Numbered from the stretch's first letter, positions 43,474-53,834 are shown. The stretch is DNA of 64,000 nt from an uncultured Vicinamibacterales bacterium (GCA_958295905.1 OY282382.1:5080910-5144909); one strand, 5' to 3'. Notes: generated by a model from the sequence alone, not told the origin. Translations and numbers: made by a program.

Positions 43474-43998
43474 TCAGTCCGCGGTTTCGGTGTCCTTCCC
43501 GCCCCGCAGGCGCTTGGCGGCGGCGCGCAGGCGACCACCCACCCCCTTCTTGCTCGAGGCGCCTTCCGCCGACGAGGCGGCGTCATCGGTACTCCGGTCC
43601 TGGCTGGGGTCGTACTCGCTGCCCAAGAGCTCAATCTGAGCGATCTCGGCTGCGTCCCCCTGGCGCCGGCCGAGATGCAGAACCCGCGTATACCCGCCGG
43701 GGCGCTCGGCAAACCGCGGCGCAATCGTGCCGAACAGCTTGCCGGCGATCCGCTTGTCGGCGATATCACGAGCCACCAGCCGGCGCGCGTGCAGGGCGCG
43801 GGTAGTCTCCGCGCCATCCTCGATCCCGCGCTTGGCCAGCGTGATCAGGCGCTCGACGAACGGACGCAACTCCTTCGCCTTGGCCAGGGTCGTATCGATC
43901 CGCCCGTGGCGCAACAGCATCTGGGCCTGATTGCGCAACGTGGCGAGTCGATGTTCGGTCACACGACCCAGTTTCCTGTGCGCTACTCGATGACGCAT
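43474..43998 (-). CDS. rplQ: 50S ribosomal protein L17 (bL17) with C-terminal extension
   Basis: L17 lies near the tunnel exit. The N-terminal 120 residues are canonical (MRHRVAHRKLGRVTEHRLATLRNQ, then TLAKAKELRPFVERLITLAKR). Residues of about 125-174 form a polar tail (DDAASSAEGASSKKGVGGRLRAAAKRLRGGKD) that many bacteria lack, making 174 instead of about 120-130. Start ATG is fixed by the conserved MRHR. Last gene of the alpha operon, separated from rpoA by an F1 repeat. Confidence 0.95.
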   Translation of the reverse strand: MRHRVAHRKLGRVTEHRLATLRNQAQMLLRHGRIDTTLAKAKELRPFVERLITLAKRGIEDGAETTRALHARRLVARDIADKRIAGKLFGTIAPRFAERPGGYTRVLHLGRRQGDAAEIAQIELLGSEYDPSQDRSTDDAASSAEGASSKKGVGGRLRAAAKRLRGGKDTETAD

Positions 43999-44065
43999 GG
44001 CTTCCGCTTTCCTCTCGTCCACCCTCGGGATCGGGATGCCGGGAACCCGCCGCTCCTGGACCAAC

Positions 44066-44148
44066 CCCGGCAATCGGCACCTGCGGCTCCGCTTGCCGCC
44101 CAACCAGCCCTTCAGGAATCCGCGCCGTTCGACGGCGCAGACTCCTGG
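44066..44148 (-). repeat. F1 interspersed repeat overlapping the rpoA 3' end
   Basis: Minus-sense copy starting at GGAGTCTGCGCCGTCGAACGGC within the rpoA coding sequence and ending near CCGGGG before rplQ. Here the loop is TCGA rather than TAGA, which removes the in-frame TAG; the rpoA frame reads through the hairpin to a TGA on its far side. Confidence 0.9.
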
Positions 44149-45140
44149 CCTTCCGGGTCGGCGTCGAGCGCCGGCTGATCGAACCGCATCCCGAGACCGA
44201 GCCCCATCTGCTGCAGTATTTCCTTGATTTCGTTGAGCGACTTGCGACCGAAGTTTTTGGTGCGAAGCATCTCCACCTCGGTCTTGTTCACCAGTTCGCG
44301 AATCGTCCGAATGTTGGCGTTCTTGAGGCAATTGTAGGATCGGACCGAGAGCTCGAGCTCTTCGACACTCTTGTCAAGATGCTCGTTGGTCCCCGATACC
44401 CTCTCGCCATCCGGTTCGTTCTGCGCGTCACCGGCGTCATCGAGGCCGACGAAGATGCTCAGATGGTCGCGCACCAGCCTTGCCCCCAGGGAAATCGCTT
44501 CCCGGGCGGTCACCGAGCCGTCCGTCCAGACGTCGACGGTGAGCTTGTCGTAGTCCGTCGTCTGGCCCAGGCGGGCCGCTTCCACCAAGTAGTTGACCTT
44601 GCGCACGGGAGAATGGACCGAATCGATGGGGATCCAGCCGATGCCCAGATCTTCGTCGAAGTTCTTCTCCGCGGCGACATATCCGCGCCCCTGCTTGACC
44701 CGCATCTCCATATGCAACGAACCGCCGTCGGCGATCGTGGCGACATGGAGATCGGGGTCGAGAATCTCGACCGCGGCATCGACTTCGAGATCCGCCGCCT
44801 TGACCTCGCCCGGCTTGTGGGCCCGCAGATACAACGTCTTCGTTTCGTCGGTGTGCAGCTTGATCGGAATCTGCTTCAGATTCAGGATGATGTCCGTCGC
44901 ATCCTCCACGACCCCCGGAATGGGCGAGAATTCGTGAAGCACATTGTCGATCTTGACGCTGGTGACCGCGGCGCCCTCAATCGCCGACAACAGCACCCGG
45001 CGCAGGGCGTTGCCGATCGTGGTCCCGAAACCGCGCTCGAACGGCTGTGCGGAAAACCTGCCGAACCGATCGGTCAGGGTCTCCGCATCGAACTCCAGCC
45101 GTTTCGGTCGCTGGAAGCCTTTCCACAACATCAAAATCAA
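44112..45140 (-). CDS. rpoA: DNA-directed RNA polymerase alpha subunit
   Basis: The alpha dimer nucleates polymerase assembly and its C-terminal domain contacts UP elements and activators. The 342-residue protein has the N-terminal domain (about 1-235, [20 protein letters not shown]-like) and the C-terminal domain (about 260-328, [24 protein letters not shown] and [14 protein letters not shown]). The last 11 residues, [11 protein letters not shown], and the TGA are encoded by repeat F1, an acquired tail after the normal end. Lies between rpsD and rplQ in the standard alpha-operon order. Confidence 0.97.
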   Translation of the reverse strand: MILMLWKGFQRPKRLEFDAETLTDRFGRFSAQPFERGFGTTIGNALRRVLLSAIEGAAVTSVKIDNVLHEFSPIPGVVEDATDIILNLKQIPIKLHTDETKTLYLRAHKPGEVKAADLEVDAAVEILDPDLHVATIADGGSLHMEMRVKQGRGYVAAEKNFDEDLGIGWIPIDSVHSPVRKVNYLVEAARLGQTTDYDKLTVDVWTDGSVTAREAISLGARLVRDHLSIFVGLDDAGDAQNEPDGERVSGTNEHLDKSVEELELSVRSYNCLKNANIRTIRELVNKTEVEMLRTKNFGRKSLNEIKEILQQMGLGLGMRFDQPALDADPEGQESAPSNGADS

Positions 45141-45165
45141 TCCTTTCCGTGGCCGGGACCGCTCC

Positions 45166-45798
45166 CTACTTCGAATACAACTCGACGATCAACTGCTCCT
45201 GCACCGGCAGGTTGATCTGGTCACGGGTCGGCAGCGCGGTGACCCGTCCCGTGATGGTGGACGCGTCGAACTCCAGCCAGTCGGGGATTCCCCGTCCCTT
45301 GACCTCCTCCATGGCGTAGAGAATCGCCGGCCGCTTCGCGCTGCGCTGCCGCACGCTGACGGCATCGCCGGCCTTCAGCGAGAGCGACGGAATATCGGCC
45401 CGGCCACCGTTCACCTGCACATGGCCGTGTCTGACGAGCTGCCGGGCCTGCGGCCGGGAGGTCGCGAGTCCAAGCCGGTAGACGACGTTGTCGAGTCGGC
45501 GCTCGAGCAGCTGCAACAGCGTCTCGCCGGTGATGCCGCGCTGTCGTTCGGCCGCCGCGAAGTACCGGCGGAACTGGTTCTCGAGCACGCCGTACGTGCG
45601 CTTGACCTTCTGCTTCTCGCGAAGCTGCGACCCGTAGCCCATGACCTTGTTGGGACGGCGACGACGTCCCTGCTGGCCGGGCGGGACGTTGCGCTTTTCG
45701 ATGGCGCACTTCTCCGCGTAGCATCGCTCGCCCTTCAGGAAGAGCTTCATTCCCTCACGGCGGCAGAGCCGGCAAACGGGTCCTGCATATCGTGCCAT
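45166..45798 (-). CDS. rpsD: 30S ribosomal protein S4 (uS4)
   Basis: Primary 16S-binding protein, often a translational repressor of its operon. The 210-residue product has an N-terminal Cys set ([14 protein letters not shown]) of the zinc-binding type and the S4 RNA-binding domain ([34 protein letters not shown]). Start ATG has GAGGAG nine bases upstream; an earlier in-frame ATG would run into rpsK. 26 bases upstream of rpoA. Confidence 0.97.
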   Translation of the reverse strand: MARYAGPVCRLCRREGMKLFLKGERCYAEKCAIEKRNVPPGQQGRRRRPNKVMGYGSQLREKQKVKRTYGVLENQFRRYFAAAERQRGITGETLLQLLERRLDNVVYRLGLATSRPQARQLVRHGHVQVNGGRADIPSLSLKAGDAVSVRQRSAKRPAILYAMEEVKGRGIPDWLEFDASTITGRVTALPTRDQINLPVQEQLIVELYSK

Positions 45799-45844
45799 AC
45801 TGATTTGCTCTCCTCGCGTCGTCGTCTCTTCGCGTCGGTCCCGG

Positions 45845-46291
45845 TTATACGCGGCGCCGCTTCGGCGGACGACACCCATTGTGGGGGATCGGCGTTACGT
45901 CGCGAATCGACTTCACGCTGAGCCCGGCCGAGGCCTGCAATGCGCGAATGGCGGATTCACGTCCGCCGCCCGGCCCCTTGACCCGCACATCCACCGTGCG
46001 CATGCCGACCGCTTTGGCGCCGTGCCCGGCGCGAATCGCCGCCTGGGTGGCCGCGAACGGCGTGCCCTTGCGTGAACCGCGGAATCCGATCCCCCCCGCG
46101 CTCGACCACGCCACGACGTTGCCTTCGGTATCGGCAATCGTGATGATCGTGTTGTTGAACGACGCCTGAACGTGCACGATGCCGTGGTGCACGACCCGCT
46201 TGTCGCGCTTCTTCTTGAAGGTCTTCTTCCGCTTGGCCGGCCGCTTGCTCGGTGTCGGAACCGAGGCGTCGACCGTTTCCAGCTTAGCCAT
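45845..46291 (-). CDS. rpsK: 30S ribosomal protein S11 (uS11)
   Basis: Platform protein of the 30S subunit near the Shine-Dalgarno helix. The 148-residue product has an N-terminal basic extension ([19 protein letters not shown]) before the conserved [30 protein letters not shown] and ends [16 protein letters not shown] 46291 has AGGA upstream. Between rpsM and rpsD, separated from rpsM by an F5 double hairpin. Confidence 0.97.
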   Translation of the reverse strand: MAKLETVDASVPTPSKRPAKRKKTFKKKRDKRVVHHGIVHVQASFNNTIITIADTEGNVVAWSSAGGIGFRGSRKGTPFAATQAAIRAGHGAKAVGMRTVDVRVKGPGGGRESAIRALQASAGLSVKSIRDVTPIPHNGCRPPKRRRV

Positions 46292-46334
46292 TCGCGAACA
46301 TTCCTTTCTGACTCTCCAAACGTCGCCAGTCGCC

Positions 46335-46380
46335 GGAGTTTCGCGCCAACGAACTCCCACGCGACCGAAGGTCGCGCAGG
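46335..46380 (-). repeat. F5 double hairpin, copy 1
   Basis: GGAGTTTCG CGCCAA CGAACTCC forms one stem (one base short on the right), followed by GCGACC GAA GGTCGC. It fills the rpsM-rpsK gap, just below CTAGACTCCTAG, which carries the rpsM stop codon. A second copy is at 55732-55780. Confidence 0.7.
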
Positions 46381-46392
46381 CTCCCTAGACTC

Positions 46393-46767
46393 CTAGCTCG
46401 TCCGCTTCTTCGCCACCGCGCCCTTGCGCGGTCCCTTCCGCGTACGGGCATTGGTCTGCGTCCGCTGCCCGCGCACCGGAAGATTGCGCCGATGACGCAT
46501 CCCGCGAAAGGATCCGACTTCCATCAATCGCTTGATGTTCATCGTGATCTCCTTCCGGAGATCACCCTCGACCCGGCCATGTTCCTCGATCACCCGGCTG
46601 ATCTTCCGTACGTCGTCCTCGGAGAGGTCCTTGATCCGGATGTCGGGATCGACTCCGGCCTCCTTCAGGATCACCCCGGATCGATGGTCGCCGATGCCGA
46701 AGATGTACGTCAGTCCGGTTTCGATGCGCTTGGTCCGTGGTAGATCTACACCCGCAATTCGAGCCAT
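46393..46767 (-). CDS. rpsM: 30S ribosomal protein S13 (uS13)
   Basis: Head protein that contacts P-site tRNA and the 50S subunit (bridge B1). The 124-residue product starts [26 protein letters not shown] and ends in the basic tail [28 protein letters not shown]. Conserved helix-two-turn-helix motif around 15-60. Nine bases after rpmJ. The TAG stop is part of a CTAG next to repeat F5. Confidence 0.97.
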   Translation of the reverse strand: MARIAGVDLPRTKRIETGLTYIFGIGDHRSGVILKEAGVDPDIRIKDLSEDDVRKISRVIEEHGRVEGDLRKEITMNIKRLMEVGSFRGMRHRRNLPVRGQRTQTNARTRKGPRKGAVAKKRTS

Positions 46768-46776
46768 GGTCCAGCC

Positions 46777-46890
46777 TCACCCTTGTCGCTGCTTGTGCTT
46801 CGGATTCGGGCAGAGCACGCGCACTACGCCCGAGCGCCGCACGATCTTGCACTTGTCACAAATCCGCTTTACCGATGCTCGTACCTTCAT
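46777..46890 (-). CDS. rpmJ: 50S ribosomal protein L36 (bL36)
   Basis: A 37-residue protein, [20 protein letters not shown]..., with the zinc ligands Cys-x2-Cys, a third Cys in [13 protein letters not shown] and the final His. It is the zinc-containing form. Located between map and rpsM as in many spc/alpha operons. infA, which usually lies between map and rpmJ, is absent; only 112 bases separate the two genes. Confidence 0.95.
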   Translation of the reverse strand: MKVRASVKRICDKCKIVRRSGVVRVLCPNPKHKQRQG

Positions 46891-47002
46891 TCCACACCCT
46901 CGAATCGGCCCGCAGGACCGGGCTCACCGAATGCCGAACGCCGCAACCCGGCCGTGGTCACGATGCCCCCGGGCGGCTCCAGGTTCCGCCGTCATCGGGC
47001 CG

Positions 47003-47833
47003 TCATCCCTGGACTGCCGGCGCCGGCCCCAAGGCCCGCGTCGCCGACGAATCCTCCGCCGGGCGGCAGGCGGCGCCGTGCCGGTCGCCCGCGCGGGTCA
47101 ACACGTCCGGACCGTCCTCTGTAATCGCCACCGTGTGCTCGAAGTGCGCCGCGAGACTGCCGTCGCGGGTCACCGCGGTCCACCCGTCGCCGAGCACCTT
47201 GACGTCCGGCCGCCCCAAGGTGACCATCGGCTCTATCGCAAGCACCATTCCCGTTTCCAGCTTCGGTCCACGACCGGGTTCGCCGTAGTTCGGGATCTGC
47301 GGTTCCTCGTGCAACGCCACCCCAATGCCATGGCCGACGAACTCCCGGACGACCGAGAACCCGTGCGCCTCGACGTGCCTCTGCACGCGGTGTCCGATGT
47401 CAGAAACATGGCCACCGGGACGGATCTGGGCGATACCGAGATCGAGGGCCTCCCGGGTGACCCGCAGCAGCTCGGCAACGCGCTCCGGAACCCCGCCGAC
47501 GGGTACGGTGATCGCCGAATCGCCATAGTAGCCGTCGAGCACGACCCCCATGTCCAGCGACACGATGTCGCCGTCCGCCAGCGGCGCGGCCGATGGAATG
47601 CCGTGCACCACGGCCTCGTTGATCGATGCGCACAAGGTCGACGGATATCCCTGATATCCCTTGAAGGCCGGAACCGCGCCGCCCCCTCGAATCCGCCGTT
47701 CGGCCGCCGCATCGAGCTCCAGGGTCGAGACGCCGGGCGCCACCAGCCGGCGGAGCTCGGACAGCACCTCCGCCACCAGCGCATTCGCCGCACGCATGCG
47801 CTCGATTTCCGCCGGCGATTTGCGGACTATCAT
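47003..47833 (-). CDS. map: Methionine aminopeptidase, type I
   Basis: Removes the initiator Met from nascent proteins using two metal ions. The 276-residue protein has the ligands in SLDMGVVLDGYYGDSAIT (two Asp), GHGIG (His), EPMVT (Glu) and FEHTVAITEDG (Glu), with the substrate His in the FVGHGIG region. The C-terminal 25 residues (GDRHGAACRPAEDSSATRALG...) extend past the usual end. The start ATG overlaps the adk stop (ATGA). Confidence 0.96.
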   Translation of the reverse strand: MIVRKSPAEIERMRAANALVAEVLSELRRLVAPGVSTLELDAAAERRIRGGGAVPAFKGYQGYPSTLCASINEAVVHGIPSAAPLADGDIVSLDMGVVLDGYYGDSAITVPVGGVPERVAELLRVTREALDLGIAQIRPGGHVSDIGHRVQRHVEAHGFSVVREFVGHGIGVALHEEPQIPNYGEPGRGPKLETGMVLAIEPMVTLGRPDVKVLGDGWTAVTRDGSLAAHFEHTVAITEDGPDVLTRAGDRHGAACRPAEDSSATRALGPAPAVQG

Positions 47834-48522
47834 GCGCCGGTCTCCTCGGCCGCCACGCGGGCGGCCGCCCGGTCCGCCAGCACCGCCTCGACGGCGTCCG
47901 CCAGCGCCGACCCGACCTCCGCCGGGCTCTGGTTCCCATCGACGGCGCGAAACGAGGAGCGGTCCGAATAGTAGTCGACGAGCGGCCGGGTCGCGTCGGC
48001 GTATACCCGCAGCCGCTCCCGCACGACCGATTCGGTGTCGTCGCTCCGCTGCAGCAACTCGCCGCCGCATCGGTCGCAGCGCGACCCCGGCGCCAGATCG
48101 ACGCTGGTCGCCTGTCCACACTGCCCGCACACCCGCCGGCGCGCGAGTCGGCCGACCAGCGCATCGTCCGGCACCGCGATGTCGATGACGATCAGCGGCG
48201 GGCGGCCGGTCATGATCCCGTCGAGAGCCCGGGCCTGGGCCACGGTACGGGGAAAGCCGTCGAGCACGAAACCGGCCGCCACATCCTGCCGGCTCAGGCG
48301 GTCCCGCACGATGGCTATCATCAACTCGTCATCGACCAGGCGCCCCGCATCCATCGTCGCCTTGGCCCGCCGGCCGAGCTCGGTACCGGACTTGACCGCA
48401 TCACGCAGAATGTCGCCCGTCGAAATCTGCGGGATCGCGCGCCGGCGCGCAAACTCGACGCCCTGCGTGCCCTTGCCGGCGCCGGGAGGACCCAGCACGA
48501 CGAGGTTGATCGGGGTACGCAT
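47830..48522 (-). CDS. adk: Adenylate kinase (zinc-lid type)
   Basis: Interconverts ATP plus AMP with two ADP. The 230-residue protein has the P-loop GPPGAGKGTQ (11-20), AMP-binding STGDILRDAVKSGTELG, LDGFPRTVAQA, and a lid domain with CGQC and CDRC, the zinc-binding type common outside enterics. Encoded between secY and map in the usual order, eight bases after the secY stop. Slightly long because of an Ala-rich C-terminus. Confidence 0.96.
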   Translation of the reverse strand: MRTPINLVVLGPPGAGKGTQGVEFARRRAIPQISTGDILRDAVKSGTELGRRAKATMDAGRLVDDELMIAIVRDRLSRQDVAAGFVLDGFPRTVAQARALDGIMTGRPPLIVIDIAVPDDALVGRLARRRVCGQCGQATSVDLAPGSRCDRCGGELLQRSDDTESVVRERLRVYADATRPLVDYYSDRSSFRAVDGNQSPAEVGSALADAVEAVLADRAAARVAAEETGA

Positions 48523-48530
48523 GTCCCAGC

Positions 48531-49919
<1,389 letters not shown>

Positions 49920-49961
49920 TGATGCGCCCCCTGTCGATCAGACCCTGATCTGTTCCGCCCA

Positions 49962-50411
49962 TCACCCCGTCACGACCTCGGTTCGCCCACCGGCGGCGGC
50001 GATCAGCTCGGCCGCCTTCTGACTGAACTTGTGCGCCTTGACGGTCAACGACACGTCCAAGCCGCCCCGGGCCAGCACCTTGACGAGCTTGGCGTTGGAC
50101 CGCACGAGGCCCCGCTCCCGCAAGAGGGCGGGCGTGATCTCCGCGCCGGCCTCGAATCGCTCGGCGAGGGTATCGAGATTGACGACGGCGTACTCCACCC
50201 GAAACGGATTGAAGAACCCGCGTTTCGGCACCCGGCGGTGCAGAGGCATCTGCCCGCCCTCGAAGCCGCGCTTCCGGCGGTATCCCGACCGGGACTTCTG
50301 CCCCTTGTGCCCCCGCCCGGAGGTGACCCCGGAACCGGACCCATAGCCTCTGCCCACCCGCTTCTTCGGGCGCCGGGCGCCCCGGGGCGGTCTCAGATCA
50401 CTCAAGCTCAT
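49962..50411 (-). CDS. rplO: 50S ribosomal protein L15 (uL15)
   Basis: Late-assembly 23S-binding protein. The 149-residue product has the typical flexible glycine-rich N-terminus ([28 protein letters not shown]) and a globular C-terminal half with [20 protein letters not shown] 50411 overlaps the rpmD stop (ATGA). Confidence 0.97.
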   Translation of the reverse strand: MSLSDLRPPRGARRPKKRVGRGYGSGSGVTSGRGHKGQKSRSGYRRKRGFEGGQMPLHRRVPKRGFFNPFRVEYAVVNLDTLAERFEAGAEITPALLRERGLVRSNAKLVKVLARGGLDVSLTVKAHKFSQKAAELIAAAGGRTEVVTG

Positions 50412-50638
50412 CGTTCGCCCTCGACCTGGCTCACGCGGACCAGATGCCGAACCTTGTGGATCATGCCGCGGACGGACGCTACGTCCTTCAGTTCGACGGT
50501 GTGGTGGAGCCGCCGCAACCCCAACCCCCGTACGACCTCCGCCTGACGCTTGTCGAAGCCGATCGTGCTCCGCACCAGCGTCACGCGCACCCGCCCCGCT
50601 CCCGCGGCCGTTGTATTCGCCATCTCCCCGTCTTTCAT
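50408..50638 (-). CDS. rpmD: 50S ribosomal protein L30 (uL30)
   Basis: Small 50S protein near the 5S rRNA region. The conserved part reads [34 protein letters not shown]. Two starts compete: ATG 50638 (76 residues) with GGAAG seven bases upstream, and ATG 50623 (71 residues) whose purine-rich site lies too close. The first is chosen on spacing. The region just upstream is an F1 repeat fragment. Confidence 0.92.
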   Translation of the reverse strand: MKDGEMANTTAAGAGRVRVTLVRSTIGFDKRQAEVVRGLGLRRLHHTVELKDVASVRGMIHKVRHLVRVSQVEGER

Positions 50639-50673
50639 CGAGTCGCTTCCCGTCTCCACGGCGCAACTCCCGG

Positions 50674-50770
50674 CCCGGAAATCACCGCCTGCGGCTCCGC
50701 CGCCGCCTTGCCGCGCCGCCGCCCCAACCGACCCGCCGGAAGCCCGATCCGTTCTACGGCGCAGTCCCCT
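50674..50770 (-). repeat. F1 interspersed repeat overlapping the rpsE 3' end
   Basis: Minus-sense copy running from GGGGACTGCGCCGTAGAAC at the rpsE end to TTCCGGGCCGG. The TAG inside GCCGTAGAAC is the rpsE stop. Its centre is diverged (extra CCGCCGCC units), and a second short fragment of the family, GTCTCCACGGCGCAACTCC, follows at about 50651-50669. Confidence 0.8.
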
Positions 50771-51284
50771 GACCCGCGGTCAGCTCCTCGAGATCGATGC
50801 CGCGCAGCCGTGCGACCGAGACCGGATCCTTCAGCTCCATCAACCCCGTGAAGGTGGCCCGCACGACGTTGTGCGGATTCTGCGTTCCCAGCGACTTGGT
50901 GAGTATGTTCTGTATCCCGGCCGATTCCAGGACTGCGCGCACCGCACCGCCCGCAATGATCCCGGTGCCGTCGGGAGCCGGCTTCAGCAACACCCGGCCG
51001 GCCCCGAACCGGCCGACCACCCGGTGCGGTATCGTCGTACCGTCGAGGGAAACGCGGAGCAGCGCCTTCTTGGCTGCCTCGATTCCCTTCTTGATGGCCG
51101 ATGGCACTTCCTTGGCCTTGCCGACCCCGAACCCGACCACGCCGTGGGTGTCGCCGACGACCACCAAGGCGCTGAAGCTCAGGTTCTTGCCGCCCTTGAC
51201 GACCTTCGTGACGCGGTTGATCGAGATGACCGTGTCCTTGAGGTCGAAGTCGTTGGGGTCAATCTTCGGTCGCGTATTGCTCAT
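50754..51284 (-). CDS. rpsE: 30S ribosomal protein S5 (uS5)
   Basis: S5 helps decoding fidelity at the mRNA entry side. The 176-residue product has the double-stranded RNA-binding-like N-domain ([31 protein letters not shown]) and the conserved [17 protein letters not shown] and [28 protein letters not shown] segments. The last residues, GTAP, and the TAG are supplied by repeat F1. The start at MSNTRPK directly precedes the F4 element lying upstream. Confidence 0.96.
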   Translation of the reverse strand: MSNTRPKIDPNDFDLKDTVISINRVTKVVKGGKNLSFSALVVVGDTHGVVGFGVGKAKEVPSAIKKGIEAAKKALLRVSLDGTTIPHRVVGRFGAGRVLLKPAPDGTGIIAGGAVRAVLESAGIQNILTKSLGTQNPHNVVRATFTGLMELKDPVSVARLRGIDLEELTAGQGTAP

Positions 51285-51295
51285 GGCAGTTTTCT

Positions 51296-51574
51296 GGCAG
51301 CCCGTGTCACCCTCTGGCGGCATTCGACCGGGGCTGCATCCCGGCAGACTGCTTGCTACTGCCGCCGCCTGCATCCGCAAGCGCCGAACCCACGCCGGAG
51401 TCCGGGCCGCGCCGACGCCCCGCGGCAGCAGGATCGTTCATCGAGAGAACCCCCGCGCAAGCGCCGATGCGCGGTTTCAGCTCCGGCTCCCAGCGCTCTT
51501 TGCCCGCGGGCGCTCTTCAGCCCGCCGGCGCCCCCGCCACCCGCGGTGCGACGCGGGGTTACACCACGGGCTGC
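51296..51574. repeat. F4 inverted-terminal-repeat element, copy 2
   Basis: About 279 bp between rplR and rpsE. The ends GGCAGCCCGTG and CACGGGCTGC match those of the copy in pilA, and next to the right end GGTGCGACGCGGGGTT is also shared. The centre is longer than in pilA and includes a hairpin-rich stretch (GCGCTCTTTGCCCGCGGGCGCTC). The right end carries the first base of the CTAG containing the rplR stop. No coding capacity. Confidence 0.8.
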
Positions 51575-51948
51575 TAGAACTTCAGACCGGCCTCTCTCGC
51601 CGCATCCGCGACCTTGCGAATCCGACCGTGATACAGAAACCCGCCACGGTCGAAAACCACGCTCCGGATGCCCTTTTCGAGCGTCCGTTCCGCGATCAGG
51701 CGGCCGATCACCTGCGCACCCGCCACATTTCCACCGGCGGCTCCATCGGCGAAGCTCGCCTTGACCGTCGGCTCGGTGCTGGACGCCGATGCCACCGTGG
51801 TACCGTTCAAGTCGTCGATCACCTGGACCGCAATATGCTCCAGGCTCCGGAAGACCGACATTCTCGGCCGATCCGGCGTCCCTGAGATCTTCTTGCGCTG
51901 ACGCAGTGCAATCCGGTGGCGCCGATCTTTTTTCGTCTTGACCTTCAT
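51574..51948 (-). CDS. rplR: 50S ribosomal protein L18 (uL18)
   Basis: 5S rRNA-binding protein of the central protuberance. The 124-residue product shows RHRIALRQRKKISGTPDRPRMSVFRS and the C-terminal FDRGGFLYHGRIRKVADAAREAGL. Its TAG stop falls in a CTAG at the edge of F4 copy 2, which separates it from rpsE by 290 bases, an unusually wide gap inside the spc operon. Confidence 0.97.
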   Translation of the reverse strand: MKVKTKKDRRHRIALRQRKKISGTPDRPRMSVFRSLEHIAVQVIDDLNGTTVASASSTEPTVKASFADGAAGGNVAGAQVIGRLIAERTLEKGIRSVVFDRGGFLYHGRIRKVADAAREAGLKF

Positions 51949-51963
51949 GACACGTTCGACCCG

Positions 51964-52500
51964 CTATGCTCCCGTCTTGCCGACCTTCTTCTTCAGAACC
52001 TCGCCGGTATACCGGATCCCCTTCTGCTTGTACGGATCCGGCTTGCGGAGGCTGCGAATGTCGGCCGCGATCTGCCCCACCGCCTGGCGGTCGACCCCGG
52101 TCACCACCAGACGGGTCTGATTCTCCACCGCGACCGCGATACCGTCGGGCACTTCGAATATCACCGGGTGCGAATATCCCAGCGCCAACGTGAGCCGTTG
52201 ACCCACCACCTCGGCGCGATAGCCGATCCCTACGATTTCGAGCTCCTTCTTGAATCCTGCCGAGACGCCGGTCACCGCGTTGGCGACCAGACTGCGCCCG
52301 AGCCCGTGAAACTTGGCCATGGCGCGATCATCGCGCCGGGGACGTGCGTGCAACGCCCCGTCCTGCATCTCGACCACGATCCCCGGCGGCAGCGGCTGGC
52401 GCATCGTCCCTTTCGGTCCTTTGGCCTCCACCGCTTCCGGAGAGATCTCGACGGTGACTCCTGCGGGAATCGGGATCGGTCTCTTACCCACTCGCGACAT
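51964..52500 (-). CDS. rplF: 50S ribosomal protein L6 (uL6)
   Basis: Binds 23S domain VI near the GTPase centre. The 178-residue product starts MSRVGKRPIPIPAGVTVE and has the duplicated L6 fold, ending with RSLRKPDPYKQKGIRYTGEVLKKKVGKTGA. Fifteen bases separate it from rplR. No anomalies. Confidence 0.97.
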   Translation of the reverse strand: MSRVGKRPIPIPAGVTVEISPEAVEAKGPKGTMRQPLPPGIVVEMQDGALHARPRRDDRAMAKFHGLGRSLVANAVTGVSAGFKKELEIVGIGYRAEVVGQRLTLALGYSHPVIFEVPDGIAVAVENQTRLVVTGVDRQAVGQIAADIRSLRKPDPYKQKGIRYTGEVLKKKVGKTGA

Positions 52501-52521
52501 TTCGTGACTCCACCGTCCGGT

Positions 52522-52932
52522 CTACCAGACGTTGCACAACACTTCGCCGCCCACACCCATCTTGAGCGCTTCCCGGCCCGTCATGACCCCGCGCGAGGTG
52601 GTGAGAATGGCGATACCGAGCCCGGCCAGCACCGGGGGCACATTGTCCCGGCCGCAATACACCCGCCGGCCGGGCCGGCTGACGCGTTGGATCCCGGAGA
52701 TGACGTTCTCGCCGCGCGATCCGTACTTCAACTGGATCCGAATCATCGAACGCGCCTGCTGCCCCCGTTCGACGACGACGTCCACCATCCGGAACGACTG
52801 GATGTATCCCTCGCTCTGCAGAATCCTCGCGATCTCCGTCTTGAGCCGCGATGCCGGGATGTCCACGCGCCGGCGATGCGCCGCGGTCCCGTTGCGGATT
52901 CTCGTCAACATATCGGCGATCGGATCAGTCAT
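52522..52932 (-). CDS. rpsH: 30S ribosomal protein S8 (uS8)
   Basis: Primary binder of 16S helix 21 and, in other bacteria, translational repressor of the spc operon. The 136-residue product begins MTDPIADMLTRIRNG and ends ILTTSRGVMTGREALKMGVGGEVLCNVW, the conserved RNA-binding tail. 21 bases before rplF. Confidence 0.97.
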   Translation of the reverse strand: MTDPIADMLTRIRNGTAAHRRRVDIPASRLKTEIARILQSEGYIQSFRMVDVVVERGQQARSMIRIQLKYGSRGENVISGIQRVSRPGRRVYCGRDNVPPVLAGLGIAILTTSRGVMTGREALKMGVGGEVLCNVW

Positions 52933-52987
52933 GTCTCTGTTGTCTGTCGACCTCGCGCCCCGTGGCGCGGCGTTTCGGCCTGCATCG

Positions 52988-53173
52988 TCACCAACTGCTC
53001 TTGGTCACTCCCGCGATGTCACCCTCGAGCGCGAGCCGCCGGAAGCACAACCGACACAGCGCAAACTTGCGGATGAACCCCCGCGGCCGCCCGCACAGGC
53101 GGCATCGGTTGCGTAACCGCACCTTGAACTTGGGCGGCCTGTCTTCCTTGACGATCTTCGCAGTTGTTGCCAT
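52988..53173 (-). CDS. rpsN: 30S ribosomal protein S14, zinc-binding type Z (uS14)
   Basis: The 61-residue zinc form, with [10 protein letters not shown] and [22 protein letters not shown] giving two Cys-x2-Cys pairs. ATG 53173 has GGGGAG five bases upstream; a longer frame starts inside non-conserved sequence. Between rplE and rpsH as usual, but separated from rplE by an F1 repeat. Confidence 0.96.
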   Translation of the reverse strand: MATTAKIVKEDRPPKFKVRLRNRCRLCGRPRGFIRKFALCRLCFRRLALEGDIAGVTKSSW

Positions 53174-53230
53174 CGAGCTCCCCTCGCCCGGTATCCGCCG
53201 CCTCACGGCTCCACCACCGCTTTGCGGCGC

Positions 53231-53291
53231 CCCCGCCCAACCAACCCCGCCAGGCTAGGCCGCCCGCGCCGTTCTACGGCGCAGACTCCTA
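53231..53291 (-). repeat. F1 interspersed repeat after rplE (shortened)
   Basis: Minus-sense copy starting CTAGGAGTCTGCGCCGTAGAACGGCGCGG at the rplE stop and continuing to GGTTGGTTGGGCGG, then fading out. It lacks the final TTTCCGGG part. The CTAG includes the rplE TAG stop. Confidence 0.85.
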
Positions 53292-53834
53292 GTTCGTCCG
53301 GAACGGCATCCCCATGAGCTGGAGCAGCCGGCGCCCCTCTTCATCGGTCCTGGCCGTCGTGACCACGGAAACGTTCATCCCGCGCGACTTGTCGACCTTC
53401 ATGTAGTCGATCTCGATGAACATCAGTTGATCCGGGAGTCCCAGGGTGTAGTTGCCCCGCCCGTCGAACCCCTTCGGAGACACGCCGCGGAAGTCCCGGA
53501 CGCGGGGCAATGCGACGGAGATGAGGCGGTCGAGGAATTCATACATGCGATCCCGCCGAAGCGTCACCACCGAGCCGATCGGCATGCCCTGCCGGAGCTT
53601 GAACTGGGCTATGGATTTCCGGGCCCGGGTGGTCAACGGCTTCTGGCCGGTGATACGCGTCAGATCGTCGCTGCCGGCATCGATCAGCTTCACGTTCTGC
53701 GTGGCCTCGCCCAACCCCATGTTCACGACAATCCGCTGGATCTTCGGCACCGCCATGACGTTGCCGTACCCGAATTCCTTGGTGAGCGCGGGAACGACGT
53801 TCTCGTGATAGCGTTCTCTCAGTCGACTCATCAT
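53289..53834 (-). CDS. rplE: 50S ribosomal protein L5 (uL5)
   Basis: 5S rRNA-binding protein contacting P-site tRNA. The 181-residue product begins [32 protein letters not shown] and has the conserved [32 protein letters not shown] and [13 protein letters not shown] segments. The start ATG overlaps the rplX TGA; the second ATG is equally possible. The TAG stop belongs to the F1 boundary. Confidence 0.97.
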   Translation of the reverse strand: MMSRLRERYHENVVPALTKEFGYGNVMAVPKIQRIVVNMGLGEATQNVKLIDAGSDDLTRITGQKPLTTRARKSIAQFKLRQGMPIGSVVTLRRDRMYEFLDRLISVALPRVRDFRGVSPKGFDGRGNYTLGLPDQLMFIEIDYMKVDKSRGMNVSVVTTARTDEEGRRLLQLMGMPFRTN

